From Imperialibacter sp965651695 (GTDB lineage: Bacteria > Bacteroidota > Bacteroidia > Cytophagales > Cyclobacteriaceae), in the NCBI GenBank assembly GCA_965651695.1, contig CBFGTI010000009.1, positions 1 through 64,000 of the forward strand: a stretch of 64,000 bases of DNA. Direction: 5' to 3'. The stretch's first letter is position 1; each line of letters starts with the position of its first letter. Positions 51,913-60,897 of this stretch are shown piece after piece. Below the pieces are notes generated by a model that worked only from the letters and a program-made list of their open reading frames with translations, made no database searches and was not told where the DNA came from. The translations under genes were made by a program, and so were the position numbers.

Positions 51913-52691
51913 TGGCGGTATTCCACTTCGCTCATTCCAACGGGTTTCATGCACCCACCTACCGGTATTTTCTTGAGCAGCTTGCCCCGCACCAAGTCCA
52001 ATACCTTGAGAGATTCGGGCACGATGCCAGGTACAACCCGAGGTTCAATTGGAACCCGCTGGTAGACCAATTGATTGATTCTATTGAAAAGCAACAGAAG
52101 CCCGTGGTGGGGTTGGGGCATTCGCTGGGTGCTGTGGTGAGCTTATATGCTTACTACCGCCGCCCCGAATTGTTTACCGCCCTGGTATTGATGGACCCGC
52201 CATTTTTCGGACTCGGTTTGCGTTTGCTCATGCTGGCAAGCCGGGTGGCGGGCATTTCGGGCCGGTTAATTCCACCTGCAAAAAAAGCGCGGAAAAGGCG
52301 CACGGAGTGGCAGAGCAGGCAGGAAGCACACGAAGCGCTGAAAAGCAAGCCGCTCTTTAGAGACTTTCATGCCGAGTCGTTTAACGACTATATCAATTTC
52401 GGCCTGCAGCAAACAACCAACGACAGGCTGAAGCTGGCTTTTGATGCGAGAGAGGAATATCGCATTTTTAAACACACCCCATTTTGGCTGGGCAGCGGGC
52501 AAATTGAGGTGCCCAGCTATTACCTGTATTCTACCAGGTTTGAGATTGGCTCGCCAGCTACAATTGAAGCGCTTCAGAAGAAGTTCAGCTCGACAAAATT
52601 TATAGGTATAGAGGCCGGCCACATGTTTCCCATGGAAAAGCCGCATGAAACCGCCACCCTCATCAAGCGCCTTATTTCTGAGGGAGCGTAA
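51912..52691 (+). CDS. Alpha/beta hydrolase
   Basis: A 259-residue soluble hydrolase. The nucleophile elbow is GHSLGAVV with Ser71, and the catalytic His is in GIEAGHMFPMEKP near the C terminus; the acid lies between, in the YLYSTRF region or later. HFAHSNGFHAPTY at the start gives the oxyanion loop. The start ATG 51912 overlaps the upstream stop (TGATG); a TTG at 51909 would add one residue. It is expected to be a cytoplasmic esterase or lipase-like enzyme; the substrate is unknown. The 3' end overlaps the convergent kinase gene by 20 bases. Confidence 0.9.
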   Translation: MAVFHFAHSNGFHAPTYRYFLEQLAPHQVQYLERFGHDARYNPRFNWNPLVDQLIDSIEKQQKPVVGLGHSLGAVVSLYAYYRRPELFTALVLMDPPFFGLGLRLLMLASRVAGISGRLIPPAKKARKRRTEWQSRQEAHEALKSKPLFRDFHAESFNDYINFGLQQTTNDRLKLAFDAREEYRIFKHTPFWLGSGQIEVPSYYLYSTRFEIGSPATIEALQKKFSSTKFIGIEAGHMFPMEKPHETATLIKRLISEGA

Positions 52692-55600
52692 CTACAAATT
52701 CGCTACCCTTGCCAGTGGTGCTTTTTACTTCTATGTTGCCATCGTGGCGTTCGATAATTCCGAAGGTAATCGACAAACCAAGGCCGGTGCCTTTGCCGTA
52801 TCCTTTTGTGGTAAAGAACGGCTCAAATATTTTGTCGTACATATCGGCGGGAATACCGCAGCCATTGTCAGTTACATAGATTTTGACGCCACCCGTTGCC
52901 GCTTTTGTTCTGATAGCCACCTCGCCTTTGTCGCCAATGGCATCGAGCGCATTCGAAATGAGATTCATGAGCACCTGGTTAATTTGCCCTGGAAAGCAAT
53001 TGATTCGGGGAAGCGCCGGGTCGAAATCCCGGATAATTCTGGCCTTTTTGTCTTTTATCTTTGGTGATAGCAACACCAGCGTGTTTTCAATGCCCACATG
53101 GATGTCGGTAAGCTGCTTCTCGCCTTCGTCGTTCATCGAAAAGCTCCTCAACCCATGCACTATTTGCGAGGTTCTCACGGCTCCCTCCCTGATGGCTTCT
53201 ACCACCTGAAACACCCCCTCCTTGGTTTCCTGGTAATAAAGCTGCCGCTTCAATTCCTGCACCTCCTTCAAAAACTCGGGCGACACCGAAGGTTCCTCCG
53301 ACTCGTCGAGCTCCCCGTACTTGTTCAAAACAGTGATCAGGTCGTGAAGAGAGTTTTTCAGACCATCGACTCCCGCATATACAAAATTTACGGGGTTGTT
53401 GATCTCATGGGCAATACCTGCAGTTAATTCGCCCAGCGAGGCCATTTTTTCGGCCTGAATTAGCTTGGCTTGTGCCGACTTTAGCTCTTTCAGGGCTTTC
53501 TCCAGGTTGTGCGTCTTTTCAGCAATTTGCTGGTAGGCGGAGGCGTTTTCGAGCGCAATGGCCACGTGCAGGGCAAGGTTGCGGAGTATGTTGAGCTGGT
53601 ATGCATGATATTGCTCGGCCTTTTGGTGCTGCAAGGTAAGCACGCCTATTTTTTTGTTTTTCACAATTAGCGGCAGGTAAAGCACCGAGCGGTAGGCTGT
53701 ATGGTTCTCCGCAAAACCTGTAAAGCCCGGCTGCAAAGCGGTATCGAACAAAATTTCTTCGCGGGCTTGGTCCAGGCAGCTCACCGCCGGATGAAGCACA
53801 TTTTTGGTGGGAATATTGACCCTTTCCACTGCATTATCTTCTCCCGTAAACACCCGGAAAAGTAGTTTTTCGCCCCGATCGTCGAGCAAGCCTATGCCAA
53901 CAATTGAGCTTTCCATCAGCGTGTGAATATAACGGAATACCACATTGATGATGTCGTTGACGGAGAGGTGCGACGTAATGTCTTTAGCCACCTCGCTCAG
54001 GCTTTTTATGTCGTTATACGATTCCTCCAGCTTGTCTTTCTGCCGCACAATCTCCTGTTTCTGATTGTTGATCTCCTCGTTTTGCCTCAGAAGCATTTTT
54101 TTGGCCCTGGCATTAATCCGGTAGCTCCGCAGTATCAGGAAGAGTATAATTACCACCAGTGAGGTTACGCCAATAAAAAAGTTTCTGAGGCTTTTGGTTT
54201 TTGAAAGCTCCAGCTCCTGTATGGCCTGCTGCTGCAGTAGAATTTCAATCTCCTTCTGATTCTCTTTTTCTTCCAGCTCTTTCTTGTTCAGGGCAAGGTC
54301 CTGTATGTACTTGTTTTTCTGAAGCAGCTCTATCTCATTGTCTTTGTTTTGCGCCTCAAGGCGGGCTTGCTCCAGTTTAAGCAGCTGCTCCGCCTGTATA
54401 CGCTCGGCCAGCTGCTTTTCCAGTGTTATTCGCTGAATGTCTTTGTCGCGCTGAAGCAGTTCAATATCTCTTTGCTTTTCCTGCGACTCCAGCTGCAGCT
54501 CTTTCAGGGCGAGATCACGTATTTCCTGCTCTACCATCAGCAAGCGGATCTCATTTTCTTTCTGATCGAGCGAAAGCAGCTGATTGAGCTGTGAGCGGGT
54601 TACATTTTGCCGGTTGAGGGAAATGGAATCTGAAAGCCAGGCGAATTTTTTGAAGTAATTGAGCGATTGCCGGTAATCGCCCAAATGTTCGTAAATATCT
54701 GATAGCTGCTTGTAGGTGAGCAAAAGCTCTTCAGGGGCATCAGGCACCTTTTCGCCTATCTGGATAGCCGTTTCGGCAAAAATGCGGGCCCGGTCCCACA
54801 TGTCAATTTTTTTGTAGGTGGCTACCACCTGGTTGTAGAGCCGAAGCATGCGAGCCGGTTCCTGCCGGGCTTCGGCCGATTTTAGTCCTTCAAAAAAGAA
54901 ATTGAGCGCCTTTTGGTAGTTGCCCATCTCCAGGTAAATATTGCCAATGTTGGCCAGCAGCACCATGTCGCCTACATACACCTTATTGGCTTTATTTTTT
55001 TCGAGGTCCAGGGCGAGCGATTCGCTGAAGTAGTCCAGCGCCAGCGACTTTTCATCGAGGTATTGGTACAGGTAGCCAATGTTGTTGAGGGCAGAAATGA
55101 TGCCCGCAGTATCCATCATGGTTTGGTAAATCGAAAGGACCTGCAGATCGTACGCCAGTGCCAGTGTGTGCTTCTTTTCCTCGATATGAAGCTGGGCCAG
55201 GCGGCGCAGCACAAGCAGTTCCGAGTGGTGCTCGGTGGCACTTACAAGCCTGTGCATGAGCTGGTAAGCTTCGATAGCTTCTTTGGTGTTGCCCGCTAGT
55301 TCGTTTGCATAGGCTGCCTTTTGCAAGCTATAGTACATGCCCGCCGTGTCGTGGCTTTCCTGCTTCAGCGCATGGGCTTTCATAAAATAAACCACTGCCT
55401 TTTGAGGAACTTTCCAGTCTTCGTAAAGCTCCCCGATCAGGTCGTTGCATTGGGCGGCCTCCATTTGCTTTTTCAGAACCTCAAATTCCTTTAGCGCCAG
55501 CAGGTAGTGGTTGAGCGACGAGGCAAACTGCTGCTTGCGCTTGTAGCTGTCGGCTATTACAATGTTGCTGCGGGCTATCAGGCAGCGGATGGCTCTCGAC

Positions 55601-55806
55601 TCTGCTATTTCCAGGGCACGCTTGCCATACACCAGCGCCGAGTCGTTTTTGCTCTCCGACAGCGCAATCTCCGCTTTCAGCAAATAACTGCGCGACTGCA
55701 AGCTGTCGGCTGTGTAGGGGTAGCTGCTTCCTTGTGCCAACGCAGTGGCCGCCCCTGTCAGAAGGGTGAAAACGCTGGATAATATGTAGCTGGTGGCCTT
55801 ACGCAT
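52672..55806 (-). CDS. TPR-coiled-coil-GAF sensor histidine kinase
   Basis: A 1044-residue protein. A signal peptide (cut after ALA near residue 24) leads to a periplasmic region of tetratricopeptide repeats (about 40-405; SALNNIGYLYQYLDEKSLAL, LANIGNIYLEMGNYQKAL). Residues about 410-540 are a long coiled coil with recurring EIELLQ/LxLxK heptads. A single TM (about 545-562) follows, then a short coil, a GAF domain (about 610-760), a NtrB-like HisKA with H800 in LTAGIAHEINNP, and a HATPase with NLISNALDAI, DNGCGIP and GKGTGLGLSI. It should sense a periplasmic or protein signal through the TPRs. It overlaps the REC-kinase gene by eight bases and probably acts with it. Confidence 0.93.
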   Translation of the reverse strand: MRKATSYILSSVFTLLTGAATALAQGSSYPYTADSLQSRSYLLKAEIALSESKNDSALVYGKRALEIAESRAIRCLIARSNIVIADSYKRKQQFASSLNHYLLALKEFEVLKKQMEAAQCNDLIGELYEDWKVPQKAVVYFMKAHALKQESHDTAGMYYSLQKAAYANELAGNTKEAIEAYQLMHRLVSATEHHSELLVLRRLAQLHIEEKKHTLALAYDLQVLSIYQTMMDTAGIISALNNIGYLYQYLDEKSLALDYFSESLALDLEKNKANKVYVGDMVLLANIGNIYLEMGNYQKALNFFFEGLKSAEARQEPARMLRLYNQVVATYKKIDMWDRARIFAETAIQIGEKVPDAPEELLLTYKQLSDIYEHLGDYRQSLNYFKKFAWLSDSISLNRQNVTRSQLNQLLSLDQKENEIRLLMVEQEIRDLALKELQLESQEKQRDIELLQRDKDIQRITLEKQLAERIQAEQLLKLEQARLEAQNKDNEIELLQKNKYIQDLALNKKELEEKENQKEIEILLQQQAIQELELSKTKSLRNFFIGVTSLVVIILFLILRSYRINARAKKMLLRQNEEINNQKQEIVRQKDKLEESYNDIKSLSEVAKDITSHLSVNDIINVVFRYIHTLMESSIVGIGLLDDRGEKLLFRVFTGEDNAVERVNIPTKNVLHPAVSCLDQAREEILFDTALQPGFTGFAENHTAYRSVLYLPLIVKNKKIGVLTLQHQKAEQYHAYQLNILRNLALHVAIALENASAYQQIAEKTHNLEKALKELKSAQAKLIQAEKMASLGELTAGIAHEINNPVNFVYAGVDGLKNSLHDLITVLNKYGELDESEEPSVSPEFLKEVQELKRQLYYQETKEGVFQVVEAIREGAVRTSQIVHGLRSFSMNDEGEKQLTDIHVGIENTLVLLSPKIKDKKARIIRDFDPALPRINCFPGQINQVLMNLISNALDAIGDKGEVAIRTKAATGGVKIYVTDNGCGIPADMYDKIFEPFFTTKGYGKGTGLGLSITFGIIERHDGNIEVKSTTGKGSEFVVTLPQK

Positions 55807-57007
55807 GCTGTTTTTGTGTAGCCGGCTCGCATGGTGGGAGTACTACCTTCACAGTTGTTCCTTTTTGCTCTTCGCTCTCAATAATAAGCTGTCCGGCCAT
55901 TTTAGCAATAAATTCTTTGCCCAGCTTCAGGCCCAGTCCGGCACCTTTTTCGTTTAACGTGCCCTTTCTTGGTTCGCTCCAATCGCTGCCGGTTAGCTTG
56001 TCAAGAAGATGGTCGGGTATGCCCATGCCGTTGTCGCTTACCGACACCACGTTCATGCCCCGTTCCTGCGAAAATGAAACAACTACCTGCCCCTTTTCAT
56101 TACAGTATTTTATGGCGTTGCTCAGCAGGTTTCTCACCACCAGGCTCATCATGTTTTCATCCACATACGACCACAGGGGCTGCTCATCCACCCTTAACTG
56201 AAGGCTTACTCCTTTTTGCGTTGCCAAAAAATCATACAGGTCTACCTGCCCTCTTGCAATCTTGACCAGGTCGGCCTTTTTACCATTAATTTTTATTTCG
56301 CCCGTTTGCGACAACGACCAGTGCAGGAGGTTGTCTAAAAGCTGCGTTACATGCTGAAGGTACTCCTTTGCCTTTTCTCCCAGGTCTTTTACCTTCTCGT
56401 CGTCGAGCTGATGCTTAAAGCTGAGCATTATTTCGAGAAGGATATTCAATGAGGCGATAGGCAACTTGAGGTCGTGCGAGATGATGGAGAAAAATTTATC
56501 CTTCACTTTGTTGAGAGACGAAAGCTCTTCATTTTTTATGGCCAGTTGGGAGGTGCGCTCCAGCACTTTCCTTTCCAGCTGGGCCTTGGCCTGCTCAAGG
56601 TCTCGTATTAGCGAAGCATTCTGTTCCGAAAGCTCATATTTTTGAATGGCATTGTTGATTGTAAGCAGCAAATGGCCGGTATCCCACGGCTTGAGGATGA
56701 ACTGGTAGATACCGATTTCGTTCACTGCCTTTAGGATCACGTCTGTATCGCTGTAGGCAGTCAGGATCATTTTGATGGCCTGCGGAGAAATTTCGTTTGC
56801 TTTTACGAGAAAATCGACCCCCGACATACCGGGCATGCGTTGGTCGGTAATGATAACCTGAACGGCATTTTCTTTGAGCAGGATCAGTCCTTCCTGTGGC
56901 GATGAAGCGGTAAGAACGTGAAAATGCCTGAAAAAAGAGTTCCTGAACACGATGAGGTTGTTCGTTTCATCGTCTACATACAGAATAGTATTTTTTTTCT
57001 CGAGCAA
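55799..57007 (-). CDS. Response-regulator receiver plus histidine kinase (REC-HK)
   Basis: A 402-residue soluble protein. The N-terminal receiver has the acidic pair D12-D13, phospho-acceptor D55 in IITDQRMPGMSG and K106 in ILKPWD. A coiled linker (120-165) leads to HisKA with H178 in IISHDLKLP and a HATPase with NLLSNAIKYC, SDNGMGIP and KGAGLGLKL. The receiver at the N terminus means its kinase activity is probably set by phosphorylation from another kinase. The eight-base overlap with the TPR-GAF kinase gene downstream (55799-55806) makes that kinase the obvious partner. No DNA-binding output is present. Confidence 0.93.
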   Translation of the reverse strand: MLEKKNTILYVDDETNNLIVFRNSFFRHFHVLTASSPQEGLILLKENAVQVIITDQRMPGMSGVDFLVKANEISPQAIKMILTAYSDTDVILKAVNEIGIYQFILKPWDTGHLLLTINNAIQKYELSEQNASLIRDLEQAKAQLERKVLERTSQLAIKNEELSSLNKVKDKFFSIISHDLKLPIASLNILLEIMLSFKHQLDDEKVKDLGEKAKEYLQHVTQLLDNLLHWSLSQTGEIKINGKKADLVKIARGQVDLYDFLATQKGVSLQLRVDEQPLWSYVDENMMSLVVRNLLSNAIKYCNEKGQVVVSFSQERGMNVVSVSDNGMGIPDHLLDKLTGSDWSEPRKGTLNEKGAGLGLKLGKEFIAKMAGQLIIESEEQKGTTVKVVLPPCEPATQKQHA

Positions 57008-57228
57008 AGCAGCAGATAGTTTGGTAGGAGGTTAACTCTTACAACACTTACACGCAAAAGAACCCCGATGCAGTTACAAACTTTTTAATTTTATACTTAA
57101 ATAATGAAAGAAAGTTACCGGTGGCAGGCTCACGGTTTGGCCTTTTATCATCTTTGGAAATATTTTACGAAAACGGTTATAAGAATAATGTAACAACTTT
57201 TATGTTTGCCCCGGGGAGTTTTTTGACA

Positions 57229-57792
57229 ATGGATAAGCAAACGTTTTTATTAAAAAACCTTCTTAAGGGCCTCCTGTGGTTTGCCGGGTTGGTTGTTATC
57301 TATATCCTTTTTAAAAGATACGTGGATGTAGACTACCTCGAATGGTTGGAGCCTATTTATGAAAAACCCCTCTATGTCTTTTCAATTTTTACAGTTTCGG
57401 AGGTAATAATAGGCATTATCCCCCCCGAAATTTTCATGATATGGTCGTTGCGCGATGGCCTGGTGGCCGACTATGTGGCAAATGTAGCGCTGCTCGGCCT
57501 CCTGTCTTATGCAGCCGGCGTTATCGGGTATTTCATAGGCAACTACCTCAATCAAACGCAGTTCTATAAAACACTCGAAAAGAATTTTTTTGGCAAATAC
57601 ACCGAATACCTCGATCAGTTCGGGGGCTTTCTGATCATCGTAGCGGCCCTTACACCGGTGCCATTTTCAGGCATTTGCATGCTGGTGGGCGCCATGAAAT
57701 ACCCCTTCAGAAGATTGCTGCTGTACGCTTCAACACGTTTTATCAGGTTTAGCGTGTATGCCTACATCATTTGGGCAGCGCATTATTTTTGA
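57229..57792 (+). CDS. VTT/YqaA-like membrane protein
   Basis: A 187-residue membrane protein of the VTT (DedA/SNARE-associated) group, YqaA subtype. About four to five hydrophobic segments; the family core is SEVIIGIIPPEIFMIW and the later IIVAALTPVPFSGICMLVG, with a Pro in each half. Relatives flip lipids or keep envelope homeostasis. ATG 57229 (MDKQTFLLKN) is preferred; a GTG at 57121 would add 36 unlikely residues. It is divergent from the REC-kinase gene and converges on the secreted gene at 57799. Confidence 0.87.
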   Translation: MDKQTFLLKNLLKGLLWFAGLVVIYILFKRYVDVDYLEWLEPIYEKPLYVFSIFTVSEVIIGIIPPEIFMIWSLRDGLVADYVANVALLGLLSYAAGVIGYFIGNYLNQTQFYKTLEKNFFGKYTEYLDQFGGFLIIVAALTPVPFSGICMLVGAMKYPFRRLLLYASTRFIRFSVYAYIIWAAHYF

Positions 57793-57798
57793 CGGGAG

Positions 57799-58572
57799 CT
57801 ACAGTGTGTTGAGCTTTCGGATGAGGTAGATAAAATCTTCTTCATTTTTCACTTTTATCTTCTCCTTTTTTGCCAATGCTCGTAGTGCGGCTTCTTTGGC
57901 AGGCACCAGTTCGAACAAGTTGGAGTTTTTACCCCTGCTTAGCCGAATGGCTTTGCCGTTGACCACCGTGAGATAGGCAGGCTTTTTTAGTATCTGATCG
58001 TTGCGGCTTCCAACATTCATGGCGATATTATAATCCGCTTTCTTAACGTATATCTCTTCAAAGCGGTAAAGCGGTATATCGTCGGTCACCAGCACCTGAA
58101 GGAACAGGTTTTCGGGCAGGTCTTCGCCGGCACCACCAATCTGGTTTGAATTGACATAGCGCGTGAAGCCACCGGGTGAGGCCAGCTCGAAGTACTTCAC
58201 TTTGTTGCCATCAAGCCCACGCACGCCGTCGTCGTAATTGATCTCGATCAGGTTGCTTCTGAGGTCGTACCTGATGAGAAAGTCCTCGTATAGTTTGGTT
58301 GACGTGGCAAGCTCAAACTGCGCAGGCATAAACTCCGGGTTGAGATAAAAGTCGCCCTCCACTTCGCCCGCAGGCAGGGGTACACCAAAAACCATAGAGT
58401 TGGGGTTCATATGAGCTCCCGACATGATCTGGTCGCGGGCATTTTGCTTTTGCAGAAACTGGTCGCCAGAGGTGACGGCCGTGGCGCCCACACCGGACGA
58501 CTGGGCAATAGCGGCAGTGAATGCTGCGCTTAATATGATGGAAAAAGCCGTGCGTAGTAGTTGAATTTTCAT
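57799..58572 (-). CDS. Exported protein of unknown function (257 aa)
   Basis: A signal peptide (about 1-23, cut after AIAQ) precedes a soluble domain. SGAHMNPNSMVFGVPLPAGE and EGDFYLNPEFMPAQFELAT are early segments, then RYDLRSNLIEINYDDG suggests a beta-rich fold of repeated strand-turn units. The C terminus is lysine-rich and helical (ALAKKEKIKVKNEEDFIYLI). No family is recognised by name; secreted proteins with this layout are common in Bacteroidota. It is divergent from hemH and convergent with the VTT gene. Confidence 0.75.
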   Translation of the reverse strand: MKIQLLRTAFSIILSAAFTAAIAQSSGVGATAVTSGDQFLQKQNARDQIMSGAHMNPNSMVFGVPLPAGEVEGDFYLNPEFMPAQFELATSTKLYEDFLIRYDLRSNLIEINYDDGVRGLDGNKVKYFELASPGGFTRYVNSNQIGGAGEDLPENLFLQVLVTDDIPLYRFEEIYVKKADYNIAMNVGSRNDQILKKPAYLTVVNGKAIRLSRGKNSNLFELVPAKEAALRALAKKEKIKVKNEEDFIYLIRKLNTL

Positions 58573-58647
58573 CCTTATCGGTTTTTTGCAAATAACTAAT
58601 TTAGTAAAAGAATAGCATAACCTTCCTCATCCAAACATGTTACTACA

Positions 58648-58655
58648 TAAATTTG
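58648..58655 (+). promoter_or_regulatory. -7 box just upstream of hemH
   Basis: TAAATTTG matches TAnnTTTG exactly and ends four bases before the ATG at 58660. Transcription would begin at or in the start codon, so the mRNA would be leaderless or nearly so. No -33 TTG is seen at the usual place. Confidence 0.4.
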
Positions 58656-58659
58656 TCTC

Positions 58660-59691
58660 ATGAACAACAATGCAGGGAAAACCGGTGTGCTACTGGTGAA
58701 TTTAGGAACACCGGACCAGCCGGATACCCCTAACGTTAGGCGTTACCTCCGGGAATTTTTAATGGATGGCCGGGTGATAGACATACCGCCGTTGCAGCGG
58801 TGGATGCTGGTAAACCTGATTATTGCCCCTTTTCGGGCGCCTAAATCGGCCGCAGAATATCAGAAGCTTTGGAATGAGCGTGGCTCGCCGCTAAAGTACT
58901 ACAGCGAAGACCTAAGGGACCTACTGCAGGCCTCTCTTGGGAAGGACTACCTGGTGGCGCTGGGGATGCGCTATCAAAACCCCAGCATTGCATCGGCGCT
59001 GGAGCTACTGAAGTCGGAAAATGTAGGCGAAATAGTGGTGGTGCCGCTGTTTCCGCAGTATGCTTCGGCTACTACCGGGTCGGTAGCCGATAAGGTAATG
59101 GAACTTGTAAGGCAGTGGCAGGTTATTCCTACTATCAGGTTCGTGAATCAGTTTGCCGATCATCCGCTGCTTATACAGGTGATAGCCGGTCAAGCAAAGA
59201 AATGGCTCAGCAAATACGACTACGATCATTATCTTTTCAGCTACCACGGCCTTCCGGAAAGGCAGATTATGAAAGCCTCAGCCGACGGCTATTGCAAGCT
59301 GGGCAATTGCTGCAACACCTATCACAAAAAAAACCGCTACTGCTACAGGGCGCAGTGCTTTTTAACGTCGCGGCTAATTGCCGAAGCACTGGGCATTTCT
59401 GAAGATAAATACACCGTGGCGTTTCAGAGCAGGCTTGGCAAAGACCCCTGGGTGCAGCCCTATACAGAAGATAAGGTAAAAGAGCTGGCGCATCAAGGCT
59501 ATAAGCGAGTGCTGGCGTTTTCCCCGGCGTTTGTTTCCGACTGCCTGGAAACAACTATTGAGGTTGGCGAAACTTACCAGGAGTTGTTTAAAGAAGAGGG
59601 AGGCGAGCGCTGGGATTTGGTAGAAAGCCTGAACGACCATCCGCTGTGGGTGCAGTGCCTGAAGGAGCTGGTGACGGGCGTGCCGAACTAA
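58660..59691 (+). CDS. hemH: Ferrochelatase
   Basis: A 343-residue enzyme that inserts Fe2+ into protoporphyrin IX, the last step of the protoporphyrin-dependent heme route. VLLVNLGTPDQPDTP opens the fold; the catalytic His196 is in FSYHGLPER and the acidic site in DCLETTIEV (E297). SRLGKDPWVQPYTED is the usual substrate loop. An unusual cluster of five cysteines lies between the two: C212, C217, C218, C228 and C233, a pattern known from bacterial ferrochelatases that bind a [2Fe-2S] cluster. The start has almost no leader, since a TAnnTTTG box lies only four bases upstream. Confidence 0.95.
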   Translation: MNNNAGKTGVLLVNLGTPDQPDTPNVRRYLREFLMDGRVIDIPPLQRWMLVNLIIAPFRAPKSAAEYQKLWNERGSPLKYYSEDLRDLLQASLGKDYLVALGMRYQNPSIASALELLKSENVGEIVVVPLFPQYASATTGSVADKVMELVRQWQVIPTIRFVNQFADHPLLIQVIAGQAKKWLSKYDYDHYLFSYHGLPERQIMKASADGYCKLGNCCNTYHKKNRYCYRAQCFLTSRLIAEALGISEDKYTVAFQSRLGKDPWVQPYTEDKVKELAHQGYKRVLAFSPAFVSDCLETTIEVGETYQELFKEEGGERWDLVESLNDHPLWVQCLKELVTGVPN

Positions 59692-59743
59692 TGACGCACA
59701 GAACGCCCGCATCGAATATCGGTCACCGATTACCACTTACTGC

Positions 59744-60892
59744 TTAGGAAGACACCTTCTGGGCTACCAGTTCGGTAAGTTTTTGCACCGCATAGTCAAT
59801 CTCTTGTTGGGTGGTAAACTTAGAGAACGAGAAGCGGATGTTGCCCCGCATAGGATCCACACCCAACGCGCCAAGCACATGCGAGCCCACGTTGGACCCG
59901 CTTGAGCAGGCGCTGCCACCGGAGGCCGAAATACCTTCAATGTCGAGGCTAAACAACAGCATGTCGTTGTCTTCGTGGGGAGGCAAGCTTACACTTAGCA
60001 CCGTATAGAGGCTTTTTTCAAGGTTGGCCGAGTCGCCATTAAAGGTAATGCCCTCAATCTGGGCACTTAGCTGCTCAATCATGCTTTTTTTCAAGCTCTC
60101 AATGTGCTTTCGGTGCTCGTCCATGTGCTCGTAGGCCATCTCCAGGGCCTTGGCCAGGCCTATAATGCCATACACGTTTTCGGTACCGCCACGCATGTTG
60201 CGCTCCTGTGCACCCCCGTGAATAAACGGGTGGATTTTGCAGTTGTGGTTGATATGCAGGAAACCGACGCCCTTGGGACCATGAAATTTGTGGGCGGCTC
60301 CCACCATCATGTGCAGGTTGAGTGCCTGCAGGTTGTGGCGGTAGTGGCCTACCGCCTGCACGGTGTCGGTATGAAAAATTGCGTTGTACTCACGGGCCAT
60401 CTGCCCGATACGCTCGATGTCGTTTAGGTTGCCAATCTCGTTATTGGCATGCATCAGGCTCACCAGCGCCTTGCCGCGATGATTTTTAAGGAAATCTTCC
60501 AGCTGGTCGAGGTTGATGCGCCCTTTTTCGTCGAGCTCAACAAAATTTAATGCCACTTTGCCGGTAGCCGCAAGGTGCTCCATGGTGTGCAGCACGGCAT
60601 GGTGCTCGAGGGGCGAAGTAATGGCATGGGTAAGCCCGTACTCTTCAATAGAGCGAACAATGGCAGTGTTATCGGCCTCGGTACCCCCAGAGGTAAAGAA
60701 GATTTCGGAGGGCGATGTATTTAGCAGCTCGGCTACTTTTTTCCTCGACTTTTCTATGGCCGACCGCACATGCCGGCCATGGCTGTGTATAGAGCTCGGA
60801 TTCCCGAAATGGTCGGTCATATAAGGCAGCATGGCTTCCAAAACCTCCCTGTCCAGAGGTGTGGTGGCTGCGTTGTCAAGGTATACCCTCAT
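59744..60892 (-). CDS. Cysteine desulfurase (NifS/IscS family)
   Basis: A 382-residue PLP enzyme that removes sulfur from cysteine for Fe-S clusters and thiolated tRNA. LDNAATTPLD opens the chain; the PLP lysine is K202 in GAAHKFHGPKG and the persulfide cysteine is C329 in SGGSACSSGSN, with the short loop of type I (IscS/NifS) enzymes. It begins five bases after the phosphoglucosamine mutase gene, so they are probably one operon. No iscU-type scaffold gene is next to it. It could be called IscS or NifS; I leave the symbol open. Confidence 0.93.
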   Translation of the reverse strand: MRVYLDNAATTPLDREVLEAMLPYMTDHFGNPSSIHSHGRHVRSAIEKSRKKVAELLNTSPSEIFFTSGGTEADNTAIVRSIEEYGLTHAITSPLEHHAVLHTMEHLAATGKVALNFVELDEKGRINLDQLEDFLKNHRGKALVSLMHANNEIGNLNDIERIGQMAREYNAIFHTDTVQAVGHYRHNLQALNLHMMVGAAHKFHGPKGVGFLHINHNCKIHPFIHGGAQERNMRGGTENVYGIIGLAKALEMAYEHMDEHRKHIESLKKSMIEQLSAQIEGITFNGDSANLEKSLYTVLSVSLPPHEDNDMLLFSLDIEGISASGGSACSSGSNVGSHVLGALGVDPMRGNIRFSFSKFTTQQEIDYAVQKLTELVAQKVSS

Positions 60893-60897
60893 GTTGC

